NCBI RefSeq assembly: GCF_000332815.1
Contig: NZ_AOFD01000028.1
Coordinates: forward strand, 1-52,799
Origin: Arthrobacter nitrophenolicus
GTDB taxonomy: Bacteria > Actinomycetota > Actinomycetes > Actinomycetales > Micrococcaceae
Direction of reading: 5' to 3'
DNA: 52,799 nucleotides
Position 1 is the stretch's first letter, and each line of letters begins with the position of its first letter. This document shows positions 1 through 9,716 of the stretch, piece by piece. The translations under genes and the position numbers were made by a program. The notes beneath the pieces are model-generated. The model had not been told where the DNA came from and did not search any database. It saw only the letters and a list, made by a program, of their open reading frames with translations.

Positions 1-57
1 CCGAAAAATCTTGCGGGATCGGCGCGGAGCGTTGATCCCTGGCTGAAGAATTTTCGG
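1..57. repeat. Imperfect inverted repeat at the left edge
   Basis: The outer arms are CCGAAAAATCTT (1-12) and AAGAATTTTCGG (46-57), pairing at 10 of 12 positions. Inside them GGGATC (15-20) pairs with GATCCC (34-39). The layout is a long cruciform or hairpin of about 57 bases cut by the window edge. It could be a transcript end, a transposon end or a protein-binding site. The rest of 58-296 shows no convincing gene. Confidence 0.35.
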
Positions 58-320
58 CACGCAGGCCCCCGGAGGGGGCTAGACGGGTTGGGGCGGGCAC
101 GTACAATCCGAAGGACAGCAGCCAAAAACGTCGTAAACACACAGGGCCAGGGACGGCGGAGCTCTGCGGAGCCGGCACTGGACCCAACAGCCGGCCGCGC
201 CAGCGGACGCCCGATTTGGTGTGAGCGTCGGCGAACACCCTCCGCCCTGCAGCGGGCAACCGCTAGCGGCATTACAGCCTGCCAGCGGCTAGTGTCGTGC
301 CCTTCTGGTACTTTGCGGGC

Positions 321-737
321 ATGGACCTGAAGTCATGCGGATACTGCAAGGAAACGGTCGATCTCAGCACTGGACCGCATATCCACGACCCCAAAATATG
401 CAAGAAGTGCGGGCAGACGCTGCCAGCAGAAGCCTACGACCGCTGGCCCTCCAGCGCTGACGGCCGCCGGCACGTCTGCAGCCAGTGCGTCACCGACGAA
501 TCTGCAGCCGGTAGGGCGCAGCGGGTCATCGAAAAGGACAAGCAGTTCCGGGACGACAAGCAAAAGCTGAAAGAGCATCGCTACCGCTGGACGCGGCGGA
601 TCGTGCAGCGTAGCCCGGATCCCATCTTTCGCTGGGCATTGCTGGATCCGCAGGGGCAAGAGGTATCAAAGGAACAGGCCCTCCAGGACATCGACATTGC
701 AGAGAACCTTGAGCCCGACGACTACCCGATCTACTAA
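321..737 (+). CDS. Small zinc-ribbon-like protein of unknown function
   Basis: 138 residues from ATG 321; an in-frame GTG at 297 would add eight. Three cysteine pairs lie in the first half (CGYC, CKKC, CSQC), a pattern typical of zinc-binding knuckles. The second half is highly charged (Lys/Arg/Asp) and likely helical. The spacing of the pairs recalls small phage or plasmid proteins that bind nucleic acid, but I do not recognise the family. It is followed after 14 bases by another small gene on the same strand, probably in one transcript ending at the hairpin at 1087-1125. Confidence 0.6.
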   Translation: MDLKSCGYCKETVDLSTGPHIHDPKICKKCGQTLPAEAYDRWPSSADGRRHVCSQCVTDESAAGRAQRVIEKDKQFRDDKQKLKEHRYRWTRRIVQRSPDPIFRWALLDPQGQEVSKEQALQDIDIAENLEPDDYPIY

Positions 738-751
738 GAGGAGACATAACT

Positions 752-1045
752 TTGGGACTTCGCAACTTCCTCAGCAGACGACGAACACCAGCTGCAGCTA
801 AGCCCTGGTCGGCCGCCCCGGCGACGGTGACCGAGCGCGCGCCGTTGACGCCAGCCCAACAGGCCGACTTGGAAGAGGCTTGGGCCGAGTTGCGGCAGGC
901 CGCCCAGGAAGCCGGCGTGAAGTCATTTCGTGCTTGTACGCGCGACGGCAGCCGCTGGGAGGAAAACCTGGACTCCGTGCGGGCCATGACCCGCACGATC
1001 AAAGGCATACAGAAGGACACGACCGAAGGACCGAAGGACCCGTAG
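752..1045 (+). CDS. Hypothetical 97-residue protein, TTG start
   Basis: The start is TTG at 752, chosen because a strong ribosome-binding site (AGAGGAGA, 737-744) lies eight bases upstream and no ATG fits. The N-terminus is basic (LRNFLSRRR), followed by an Ala/Pro-rich stretch and a predicted helix around residues 35-55. No family recognised. It lies 14 bases after the zinc-ribbon gene and 41 bases before a perfect terminator hairpin, so it is probably the last gene of that short transcript. Confidence 0.55.
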   Translation: MGLRNFLSRRRTPAAAKPWSAAPATVTERAPLTPAQQADLEEAWAELRQAAQEAGVKSFRACTRDGSRWEENLDSVRAMTRTIKGIQKDTTEGPKDP

Positions 1046-1086
1046 GGAAGGAACCTGGTCCTGTTGTCAGACCCCTCACCGATACT

Positions 1087-1125
1087 GAAAAGGATGGCGG
1101 CCATTCGTTGGCCGCCATCCTTTTC
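1087..1125 (+). terminator. Rho-independent terminator
   Basis: Perfect 17-base arms GAAAAGGATGGCGGCCA (1087-1103) and TGGCCGCCATCCTTTTC (1109-1125) with a five-base loop. The A-run on one side and T-run on the other make it usable in both directions. It closes the transcript of the two preceding small genes. Confidence 0.85.
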
Positions 1126-1160
1126 CGTGTCGCTTCGAATATATGTTCTAAGGTTGTGGT

Positions 1161-1496
1161 ATGTCCTCCGAGAGTTTTGCGGCCGCGCTGCAGGCGCAGT
1201 ACGCACGGCGGGCCGGCCCAATCGGGCTGACCGCGGAAGAGCTCGATTTCGAGCACTTCCCGGTCAAGAACGGATATCCGGGCATCCCGGTGAAGGCGTG
1301 GGTCCGGTTCCCGAACTGCGCCGAGCTGGTGGATGGGGAAGTCTTTGCCTGGACAGCGAAGGCGGCCGAAGTGACGTGGAAGGACGGGCCGGTCACGTAC
1401 CGGACCTGGGTGTGGAGTTCGGCGGTCACCCGCCGGGAGGAAATGATGAACAGGAATTTGGGAGAGCGGACCCGCCGTGACAGCAACAGTAAGTGA
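1161..1496 (+). CDS. Hypothetical 111-residue protein
   Basis: ATG at 1161, 35 bases after the terminator hairpin, so it probably has its own promoter. The protein is soluble, rich in Trp and charged residues, with no signal peptide or membrane segment. No family recognised. Its last 20 bases overlap the start of the next gene, which suggests translational coupling with the protein encoded at 1477-1797. Confidence 0.55.
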   Translation: MSSESFAAALQAQYARRAGPIGLTAEELDFEHFPVKNGYPGIPVKAWVRFPNCAELVDGEVFAWTAKAAEVTWKDGPVTYRTWVWSSAVTRREEMMNRNLGERTRRDSNSK

Positions 1497-1797
1497 AACA
1501 ACCCTTGATGTTCCTGTGGACGTCCGCTTCACCGCCACGGGCACTCCCCTGGCCGTCCGATATGACGGGCGCGTGTGGGCTGTGGCTGCTGAACCAGTGC
1601 ATTGGTTCACCAGGGACTCCTGGTGGGAAAAGCGGCGGACCGTCCCGGTCGGCATCGGAAATGTCGTGGACATCGAGCACTGGCGCCTTCAGGTCCGGCT
1701 GGGGCCCTCGACGTCTGCACTTCGGACTTTCGAGCTGCGCCGGGACCCCTTATCGGAGCAGTGGCTCTTGGAGGCCATTACCGACACCAAGCCTTGA
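1477..1797 (+). CDS. Small conserved actinobacterial protein (DUF6504-like)
   Basis: 106 residues from GTG 1477. The central part has the pattern VRYDGRVWAV...PVHWFTRDSWW...WRLQVRL..., which resembles the small DUF6504 proteins encoded beside DnaE2/ImuB translesion-repair genes in actinobacteria. I recognise this only by the WW and WRLQV-type motifs; no polymerase gene is in view, so a repair role is not supported here. The start overlaps the preceding gene by 20 bases. Confidence 0.5.
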   Translation: MTATVSETTLDVPVDVRFTATGTPLAVRYDGRVWAVAAEPVHWFTRDSWWEKRRTVPVGIGNVVDIEHWRLQVRLGPSTSALRTFELRRDPLSEQWLLEAITDTKP

Positions 1798-1817
1798 GCT
1801 CGGGCCTTAGCCACGGC

Positions 1818-1964
1818 TCAACGATCAGCGCGGATGGTAATGAGTCTTTGCCCATCTTCTAAAAGCGCGTAAAGGTTTTCTCGCGCTTCTTCATAAGTGT
1901 CGCCTTCAGCTTCAATGTGTTTATAGCTGCCATCTAGGTTGGCGATGGTGCCGGTCAGGATCAC
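1818..1964 (-). CDS. 48-residue conserved small protein
   Basis: GTG start at 1964, stop at 1818-1820. The peptide begins VILTGTIANLDGSY, has a YEEAREN helix and ends in GQRLITIRADR. This acidic strand-helix-strand pattern is common in short actinobacterial proteins with a HicB-like look (my inference). It starts three bases after the stop of the metallopeptidase gene on the same strand, so it is the last gene of the restriction-modification operon. Function unknown. Confidence 0.5.
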   Translation of the reverse strand: MILTGTIANLDGSYKHIEAEGDTYEEARENLYALLEDGQRLITIRADR

Positions 1965-1967
1965 GAT

Positions 1968-2691
1968 CTATCGCCATTCTTCGTCGGCGAGGGGAGCCGT
2001 GTTCAGCTCTTCTTGACGTGCGCGCCAGTCGGGCAGGAACTCATTCATTAGCTCGACGAAACGCTCATTGTGGCTTCTTTCCTTGAGGTGGGTCAACTCG
2101 TGCACAACCACATATTCAAGGCAACGCGGGTTCTTTTTTGCAAGCTCAGGATTGAACCAGACGCTTCCATTGTCTGGGTTACAGGTACCCCATTTGGTTT
2201 TCATCCGGCGTACCCCAACATGGCGCGGTTCCGCACCAAATCACACCGGTCCAGTGATCAAGCAAACGTGGGATCGCCGCCTTTAATTCACGGCGATACC
2301 ACCGTTCAAGAACGGCGAAACGTTCCACCGCCGATGCACCCTCTGGTGCCACAACCCAAAGAGTACTCCCGGAAGCTTTGACACCATGATTACCGCTTGT
2401 ACGGGATACATCTAGCCGATAGCGTCTCCCCCAAACGAAGTGCGATTCTCCCGAAAGCATCTGCCTCGCGCTTTGGCGGTTGGCTCCTTGGAACTGTTCG
2501 CGCTGTCGTTTGATCCAAGGGAGACGTTGCACAACGGCACGCCTGATGGTGTCTTCGTCCAAACGCTCGGGAGCGGCAACTCGAATTCGCCCCATAGGCG
2601 GGTAGACGGAGAGGTGAAGATTCTTGATGTCCTTATAGACGACTTCAATCTCCAGCCCCGAGACAGTGATACAAGTGCTAACGGTACTCAT
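1968..2691 (-). pseudogene. YgjP/SprT-like zinc metallopeptidase (DUF45 / M48-like), one-base frameshift as written
   Basis: Two overlapping frames make one protein of about 240 residues. The N-terminal part (from ATG 2691) runs to about 2240; the C-terminal part carries RRMKTKWGTCN and the zinc site HELTHLKE, both diagnostic for the YgjP-like family. Removing one T from the TTT at 2238-2240 (AAA on the + strand) restores the frame. It overlaps the end of hsdR by 14 bases. YgjP-like proteins often sit at the end of type I restriction loci; their role there is not settled. The single inserted base may be a sequencing error. Confidence 0.8.
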
Positions 2692-5600
2692 CGTGCTGCT
2701 TCAACAGACTTATGAGATCGTCCAGCCGGTCTGGATCCAATTCTTGGAAGGCCAGCGCCAGGGATTTGCGCAATGCCCGCTCCTTAATCCCTGAAGTCGT
2801 CCAGCCATGCTCTTTGCTGTTCTGTATGACATGGTGGACATGTCCAATGTCGTTCTCTGTGCTCCAGCCAAAGTCGAAGAGGGCTCGACGAGCAGGGGTA
2901 GACGCCCAGTCGGGATAGGCGCCAACTGACGCGCCACTGCCGACCTGCGCGGTGAACTCCAAGATCTTTGCCAGAAACTCCGCGTATTCAATAGCCCCTT
3001 GGCGGCGTTGCTCTATGAGGGCGTCGAGAAGCTTTGACATCTTGTCGTAGTACTTCGGATTGGTTGCGTGCTCGTCAACGATTGTCTTACGAACATTGTT
3101 GATGATTGTTTCTGCGATGGCTTCGGGCCGCTTTCGGATGCCGTTCGGCAGCTTACCTATTGCCGCTGCACCGTGTTCCACGATTAGACCGACCAAACCT
3201 TGCTCAAAAGTTGCGACTGACTCTGACGGGTCAGCTTGGATATAGGTATCAAGCAGGGCACGCATGCCTGCTTCAAACTGTTTGAGAGCAACATTTTCCC
3301 CGGCGCCTAGTTTCACCTCGTCGCGGACGGCCACATAATGGGCGACTTCTTCCTTGATCGACGCGGCCTCGACCGAGCTGTATCCAGCGACTTCCATTTT
3401 GTTTGCAAGCACCGCGTAAGCACGCACGAGGGATGCGACACCCTTGTAGAGCTCCACCCGCTTGGGTTCATTCGTCTTGAGCTGTTCGGCGTTGCCAGGC
3501 TCAGAAGCGCAGAAGTAATGCTGATACTGAAGCGTCTCCTTGGGAGGAGCTACAGGTTCGCAGAGTGCCCGCATAATTTCGAGCTGGTCGTCGAGATCCT
3601 TGCGTTCTTGCTCCGTCCTGTCTTTGAGGAGGCCATCGATGTCCTCCTTTGCATAGCCATCGAGAGCTCCTGAGGTGTAGTCGGTGATTGCTGACTCCAG
3701 GGACTTGAAGAGGTCCCGGTAGTCGATTACGTACCCGTAAGTCTTGTCATCCCCATCAAGGCGGTTCACTCGGCAGATCGCCTGAAAAAGCCCGTGATCG
3801 CGCATTTTTTTGTCGATGTAGAGGTAGGTTGCGCTGGGGGCGTCGAAGCCTGTTAGGAGCTTGTCTACCACGATTAGTAGCCGCATTTGTCCCGGTTCTT
3901 CGACGAAACGGCGCTTGACGTCCTTCTCGAACTCTTCGATCCGCCCTACCGCCTCATCAGCTGGGATGCCGAAGTAACTGGCAAGCATCTGTCGGTAAAT
4001 GTCGTACTTGCGCAGCTCCTCATTGTCGCCGTCCCCGGCGTCTTCTTTTGAGATTCCTCCCGGGTTGGAACATAGCTCGTGACAATGGCAACCTTGCCCT
4101 TGAAGCCCGCCTGGACAAACATCTCGTAGAACTTGCAGGCCTGGTACACGCTGTCGCTGACCAGCATCGCGTTGCCCCTGCCGTCCATGAGGCGCGGCAT
4201 GGTTTCCATGTCGAACAGAATGTCCTGGACGATTTGTTTCGCTCGAGGTTCAGCGGACACGACCTTTTGCATTGTGCCCCATCGCTTCTTTAGCGCTGCC
4301 TTTGTAAGGTCAGTCATGCCCTTAGTCTTGGCCTCAAACCACTTGTCGACCTTCTCTGCGCCGGCCAACTCTTGATCGATATTGCGTGCTTCGTAACGTA
4401 GATCGAGTACGACACCATCACGGACAGCTTGATCGAACTTGTAAGTGTGGATGAAAGACCCGAATGTCTCAATGCTCGTCATTGCGTCGGCTTTCAGCAG
4501 CGGCGTGCCGGTGAATCCTATGAACATCGCGTCGGGCAACAGTGACTTCATGGCACGGTGCAACTTGCCGGTTTGTGTCCGGTGAGCCTCGTCGACGAAA
4601 ACAAAGAGATTGCCCTTTGCCGAGAATCCCTGGGGAAGGCGGGATCGGAGTTCCGCCACATACTCGTCGCTGCCGTCTTCTTTGTCGTTGCCTTCGCCCT
4701 CAGCGTCACCACGGAACTTGTGCACGAGAGAACAGAGAAGCCATGGCTGGCTTTTGTTCAGCTGTCCTATCAGATCGGTGCCTGAGGCGGTGCGGTAAAT
4801 CGACTCATTCACCCCGCCAAAGACCTTCTCGATTTGCTCATCAAGCTCGGTCCGATCGGTAATGATCAGGACTCGGGCATCTGGCTGGTTCTCACGTATC
4901 CACTTGGCTAGCCACACCATGGTGAGGCTTTTTCCCGATCCCTGGGTATGCCAGATGATGCCGCCCTCCCGCGTCGTTACGCGTGCTTGGGCGGCTTTCA
5001 CTCCAAAAAATTGGTTATGTCTGGCAGCTTTCTTCACCCCGGAGTCGAAGACAATGAAGTCGTGGATCAGCTCAAGGAAACGCGCTTTTCCGCACAACTG
5101 ATTTAATGCGCGGTCCAGCGGCTCCGGGACGTTGCTGGGCTCTTTCCATTCGAGCCAGTACTTTTCTGGCGTCTCGATGACCCCGTAACGCAAGCCTTCA
5201 ACGTCATTGCCCGCGAAGAGAAACTGCACAGTCGTGAAGAACGGGCGAATAAAATGCTGTTTCTGATTACCGATGTTCTGCCTGATGCCTTCGCTGACGC
5301 TCACCTTTGAACGTTTCAGCTCTATGACACCTAGGGCGATCCCGTTCACATACAGGACGACGTCTGGACGCTTGTTGTGCTCTCCCTTTATTGAGACCTC
5401 CTCAGCGACTAGGAAATGATTTGCCTGAGGGGCCTCCCAATCGACGAGCCAAACGGTTTCATAATTTTCGGCAACGCTGCGCTTTACTTTGGCACCGTAG
5501 CGGAGGAGCTCATACACCTTCCGATTTGCATCGTAGAGTGATGCTCCTGCCGCTAGGGACGCTGCAGTGAGCAACTGCTGAATTGCTCGCCCAATAATCT

Positions 5601-5763
5601 CATCGTCGTACCCGCGCCTTAGTAGGTTCTGGCGGAGCGTCGTCTCATTAACGTTCGAGTTGTCGAGGTCTTTGAGGTTCCCTCCGAACGAGTACCCAAG
5701 CTGTCGGAACACGTCCAGGACACGATCCTGTGTCTTGCGCTCCATTTGGCCCACAGTGCTCAT
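2678..5763 (-). pseudogene. hsdR: Type I restriction enzyme HsdR (motor/nuclease subunit), one-base frameshift as written
   Basis: The N-terminal 580 or so residues are read from ATG 5763 and the C-terminal 436 from the next frame, together about 1028 residues, normal for HsdR. Visible are the PD-(D/E)xK nuclease site (RPDVVLYV at about 132, VIELKRS at about 147), Walker A HTQGSGKS (about 272), DEAH box (391-394) and, after the frameshift, the helicase motif DKLLTGFDAPS. Adding one A to the AAAA run at 4046-4049 rejoins the frames as ...ESQKEDAGDGDN.... The ATG overlaps the hsdS stop (ATGA). As written, the enzyme would lose helicase domain 2 and the HsdM-binding C-terminus. Confidence 0.88.
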
Positions 5764-6995
5764 GCCGGATCCCCCTCCTTGGGCAGTCGCACCCGCCCTG
5801 TCAGCAATTCCTGCATCATACCCAGCTTGATCCTGCGGATGGACTGGAGGCGGCTTACTAGGACGGTGATCTCACGGTCGACGTCGAGCAGTGCTGTCGC
5901 AATTGCTTTTTGCTCGTCGAGGTCTGTGGGGGCGTGAAAGGTGAGGGTAGCCAGGTCTCGCTGATAGAGGTGGTTGATAGTCGATCCAGCGCTAAGGCCA
6001 GCGACGAATTCCTCAAACATCCGAGAGCACAGCAGAAAGTACATGAAGCGAGAGTCATATGCAGCTCTCTTAGGCCGCATAACAAACACACCGCTATTTA
6101 GCGTCGCTGGACCTGGCAAGGAATCCACGAAGGCAACCTTGCCGATCGTGCCATCCTTGGTGACTAGTATGTCTCCCCTTCGAAGCTGGATATTGCTGTC
6201 TTGCTCGAATCGCCACTTGTCGACATACGGCGTAGTTGACCAATCAACAAGGCCATCCTTGAAGTCTGTTCCCCCAACAAGCCAGTACTCACCGAAACTG
6301 CGGTACTCGGCTGTAGTCAATCCTTGCCATCCGATTCTTGCCTTGAGGTGAGAGGCAGCGGCGACCTCCAACGTGCCCCATGGTTGGTTGAAGCCGGGAA
6401 GCCGTGTAACACCTGTCAGGAGCTCCTGCATCATCCCTTGTTTGATTGCACGCTTCTTAGCGATAAGTCGTTCAAGTGAAGCAATCAGCTCGTCGACGTC
6501 CCAAAGTGCAGACGCAATTCGGCTCTGTTCCTTGGGATCCACGGGAAGAAGGACCCGAAGGCTCCTGACTATGTCCGTATTCACATTCATTTGCGAACCC
6601 GACTGACCGGCTTCCCGTAGCCGCTGCTCCGAGGCTTTGAGCACGTAGAGCAAAAGCCTCTGGTCAACTTTGAGATCCTCTAAGGCGACAAATCCGTCAT
6701 GGATGCACGACGGAACGCCGGTGATCACCGGGACTCCGACCGTTGCAGCAATGCTCATAATGAGCGTCCCAGGCTCTAAGAACCGGCTCCGAGCTATCCC
6801 GTCAGGTGAAAGCGCTTGAGTGGTTTCACGCAAAGTACGGCCGTCGGAACGATTCATGTCGGCAATACGAACCCACCGAACTTCACTGTTCATGTCGAAC
6901 CAGCGCGGCGATGCAATCGGCCTTGGGGAAGCCCCGCGGGAGACTGACGCCAATTCGCCGACCGTCGTTTCTTCCCAATCCGACACGACAGCCAT
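5760..6995 (-). CDS. hsdS: Type I restriction-modification specificity subunit HsdS
   Basis: 411 residues, usual length. Two target-recognition domains are each followed by a conserved helix ending in the same block: KQGMMQELLTGVTRLP near residue 193 and KLGMMQELLTGRVRLP near 389. This internal repeat is the hallmark of HsdS and gives the half-site spacing of the bipartite DNA target. The protein positions HsdM and HsdR on DNA. It starts inside the hsdM stop codon (TGATG at 6993-6997) and its stop overlaps the hsdR start, so all three subunits are translationally coupled. The target sequence cannot be read from the protein by eye. Confidence 0.93.
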   Translation of the reverse strand: MAVVSDWEETTVGELASVSRGASPRPIASPRWFDMNSEVRWVRIADMNRSDGRTLRETTQALSPDGIARSRFLEPGTLIMSIAATVGVPVITGVPSCIHDGFVALEDLKVDQRLLLYVLKASEQRLREAGQSGSQMNVNTDIVRSLRVLLPVDPKEQSRIASALWDVDELIASLERLIAKKRAIKQGMMQELLTGVTRLPGFNQPWGTLEVAAASHLKARIGWQGLTTAEYRSFGEYWLVGGTDFKDGLVDWSTTPYVDKWRFEQDSNIQLRRGDILVTKDGTIGKVAFVDSLPGPATLNSGVFVMRPKRAAYDSRFMYFLLCSRMFEEFVAGLSAGSTINHLYQRDLATLTFHAPTDLDEQKAIATALLDVDREITVLVSRLQSIRRIKLGMMQELLTGRVRLPKEGDPA

Positions 6996-9451
6996 CAGGC
7001 CTTTACTCCCATTGCCGTCAGGTGCGCTGTGACCTTGCCGCTGAGTTCCTGGACTTCGTTTTCCAAGTCTCCGACAGTACTTTCGTAGCGGCTGGCGAGC
7101 TCCCGCAGGCGATTAACGAGACGTTGGATGAGCATAAGGACTTCGTCCTCTATGGCCCCAACGATTGTTGCTCCCCACTTGTCATCAATAACGAGGCTTT
7201 GAACGTCGGCGGCACTCAGCACGGCGTACTGCGAAAGTGTCTTCCTGTTGAGCTCAATCGTGGCCATTTTTAGAGCCTTTTTGGCAGCAGCTTCATCCGC
7301 GTAGTGCCTAATAACGGCCAAGAGCGCATCAATCTCATCTTTCTCGGCACCCTCCCCACGCGCTACTTTTAGCCGCGCCTTGGCGAGGGCGGGCGAAAGT
7401 TTACCTTCGTCGTCGGCGGCGTCCCAGAGAAGGCCGCCCTCCGTCAGGTGTTCTTCAACGTATTCATCAAGTTCTTGAGTGGCAGTAGCCTGCGCCGTCA
7501 CGAGCACATCTAGATTTTCTTGTTCGGCTTCAAAGTACCGGCGCACGATGTACTCGGGCGGGATCAAGTCCATCACCCAACGCTCTGCCTTGGCGCCGGT
7601 GCCGAAAACAAGGTGGGCATCCTCAAATTTGGGCTTGTCCTTGTTGTCGTACCCTGTGATTCGAGCGCGACGAGGCTGAACCGCTTCGATCCATCCCCCT
7701 CCAAGGATCAGCGTTACGTCGTCGTGCATTGACTGGTTCCAGTAGCTCATGAGCCGCTCGTACACGCCGTATTCATCTAAAAGGGGCTGAGTGCGGAACA
7801 TGGCCAAGAGTGCCTCTGCGAGTTCATCAATTAGCGCTGTCGGCCTGGTTGATTCGTCGATCCCTTCCAGGCTAGTTCGATTGGCTTCCCACCACTGGTG
7901 GACCATGTCACGAGTTCCCTCGCGAAAGGTTATGGATTCTTGCGAACCCGTCACAACAGCAGGAATGTCAGCCCTTGGTACTGCCAGCTCTGAATATCCT
8001 TCCCGCAGGTGGGAATGGAACAGTGTTGATCGCAGCTCAGGGAAGGCTTCCCAATAAGGCTGGAGGATGTCGAGATCTCGGTCCGGGAAACCTCCTCGTA
8101 AGTGGGCGTGAAGGTCCTGGATGTCCTCCGGTTCCGCCGAATCGATGTAGCGGGGAATGTTCAGGTTGCAGTCGTTTTTTGGGTCCAAGATTTCACTCAT
8201 CGGCACCATGCGAGCGAAGCGGTGAATGTCTATCCGTTTGAGGCAGGCATCGACAATCTTGTGCATGTCACGAGGACGCAACCTGTTCTTCGGACCATCT
8301 TTTTCAAATCCCTTGGATGCATCCACCATGAAGATGCCAGGACGGTTCTGTGCATCCTTTTTGTTGAGGACGATGATGCACGCAGGGATGCCAGTGCCGT
8401 AGAAGAGGTTCGCTGGTAAACCGATGATCGCTTCGATGTAGCCGCGCCTTACAATTTCCTTCCGAATAGTTGCCTCGGCGTTGCCTCGGAAGAGTACACC
8501 GTGGGGAAGGATCACGGCTCCCTTGCCAGTCGACTTCAATGACTTGATCATGTGCAGTAGAAAAGCGTAATCGCCGTTCTTCTCCGGCGGTTCCGGGTAA
8601 CCGTCGAAGCGTCCATAGTCTTTTTCGAAGCCGTTCTTCCACGTCTTGACAGAGAAGGGCGGGTTCGCGACGAGGTAGTCGAACGCGTCGAGGGTCTCAT
8701 CTTCACGGAATTTGGGATCTGCCAGGGTATCGCCCTGCCGAATATCGTGAGTCTCGTTCCCGTGAAGGATCATGTTCATACGCGCCAGGGCCCAGGTCGC
8801 GACGTCCTTCTCCTGCCCGTAAATCGTCAGGCCGTTTGGCGCCGCATCAGCGACCTTGATGAGCAGTGAGCCGGATCCACAGGTTGGGTCGTAGACAGTC
8901 GTGGAGCGTGGCGTGTCTGCCGGAATTTGAAGTAAATGCGCCATGACACGCGAGACTTCAGCAGGGGTGTAAAACTGCCCCTTGCTCTTTCCTGATTCTG
9001 TGGCGAAGTGTCGCATTAGATACTCATATGCGTCGCCAAGAAGGTCATCGCCTTCGGCTTTAGAACCTGTGAAGTCGATGTCTTGAAATATGCCGATGAG
9101 GTTCGACAGGCGATCCTGCATCGCTTTGCCGTCACCAAGCTTCTGAGGATCGTCGAAGTCAGCGTTGTTGATGACGCCCTGCAGATCGTTGCCCTCCGCC
9201 AGCTTACGGATGGCGATATTGATCTGCTCGCCAATGTTTGCCTTGCCCTTGAGCGCGACCAAGTCATCGAACGAGCCCCCGTCTGGGACGACAATGAGAC
9301 TATTCGGATCGCTCTTCGCCTTATCGGAAACGTACTTTACGAAAAGGAGCGTAAGTACATAGTCCTTGTACTGGCTGGCATCCATGCCACCGCGCAGCTC
9401 GTCCGCGCTCCGCCAGAGGGAGCTGTACAGGTCCGATTTCTTCAGCGCCAT
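6995..9451 (-). CDS. hsdM: Type I restriction-modification methyltransferase HsdM
   Basis: 818 residues. An N-terminal helical HsdM domain (1-140) precedes the N6-adenine methyltransferase core: SAM-binding motif VYDPTCGSGSLL (about 187-198) and catalytic NPPF (263-266). The last 300 residues or so form a long C-terminal extension with predicted coiled coil (near 780-810), making this longer than the roughly 500-residue classic subunits. It methylates adenine in the host target and is also part of the restriction complex. First gene of the operon; GGTAGGACA precedes the ATG. The promoter should lie in 9452-9716. Confidence 0.94.
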   Translation of the reverse strand: MALKKSDLYSSLWRSADELRGGMDASQYKDYVLTLLFVKYVSDKAKSDPNSLIVVPDGGSFDDLVALKGKANIGEQINIAIRKLAEGNDLQGVINNADFDDPQKLGDGKAMQDRLSNLIGIFQDIDFTGSKAEGDDLLGDAYEYLMRHFATESGKSKGQFYTPAEVSRVMAHLLQIPADTPRSTTVYDPTCGSGSLLIKVADAAPNGLTIYGQEKDVATWALARMNMILHGNETHDIRQGDTLADPKFREDETLDAFDYLVANPPFSVKTWKNGFEKDYGRFDGYPEPPEKNGDYAFLLHMIKSLKSTGKGAVILPHGVLFRGNAEATIRKEIVRRGYIEAIIGLPANLFYGTGIPACIIVLNKKDAQNRPGIFMVDASKGFEKDGPKNRLRPRDMHKIVDACLKRIDIHRFARMVPMSEILDPKNDCNLNIPRYIDSAEPEDIQDLHAHLRGGFPDRDLDILQPYWEAFPELRSTLFHSHLREGYSELAVPRADIPAVVTGSQESITFREGTRDMVHQWWEANRTSLEGIDESTRPTALIDELAEALLAMFRTQPLLDEYGVYERLMSYWNQSMHDDVTLILGGGWIEAVQPRRARITGYDNKDKPKFEDAHLVFGTGAKAERWVMDLIPPEYIVRRYFEAEQENLDVLVTAQATATQELDEYVEEHLTEGGLLWDAADDEGKLSPALAKARLKVARGEGAEKDEIDALLAVIRHYADEAAAKKALKMATIELNRKTLSQYAVLSAADVQSLVIDDKWGATIVGAIEDEVLMLIQRLVNRLRELASRYESTVGDLENEVQELSGKVTAHLTAMGVKA

Positions 9452-9716
9452 TGTCCTACCACCATCATCGTTATCGGCCCGTGGGCCGTCTGGTCGCTCA
9501 GTTTCTTGCGCATCATTTTCGATTCGTTCGTCTCTGCCACTCCGGTGGCCTCAAGGTTTACTCGCAACTTCTGTTCCCCACTTTTAGGCACTGCCCAAGG
9601 ACCAGGCAAGGACGCATGGGTGGCACAGCGGCTGGAGAGCGTGCACGGCCAAGCGCAGTGTTGCGATTTTTCTCCGACCGATTCTCTCATCATCGGAAGG
9701 AAGGATTTTGCCCGTG

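Noticed and set aside
1..57. Integron attC site
   Set aside because: The size and imperfect pairing fit, but the required GTTRRRY core and conserved ends are absent and no integrase or cassette array is near.
526..1221. 231-codon minus-strand frame
   Set aside because: It crosses two + strand genes and the strong terminator hairpin at 1087-1125; its product has no fold-like pattern.
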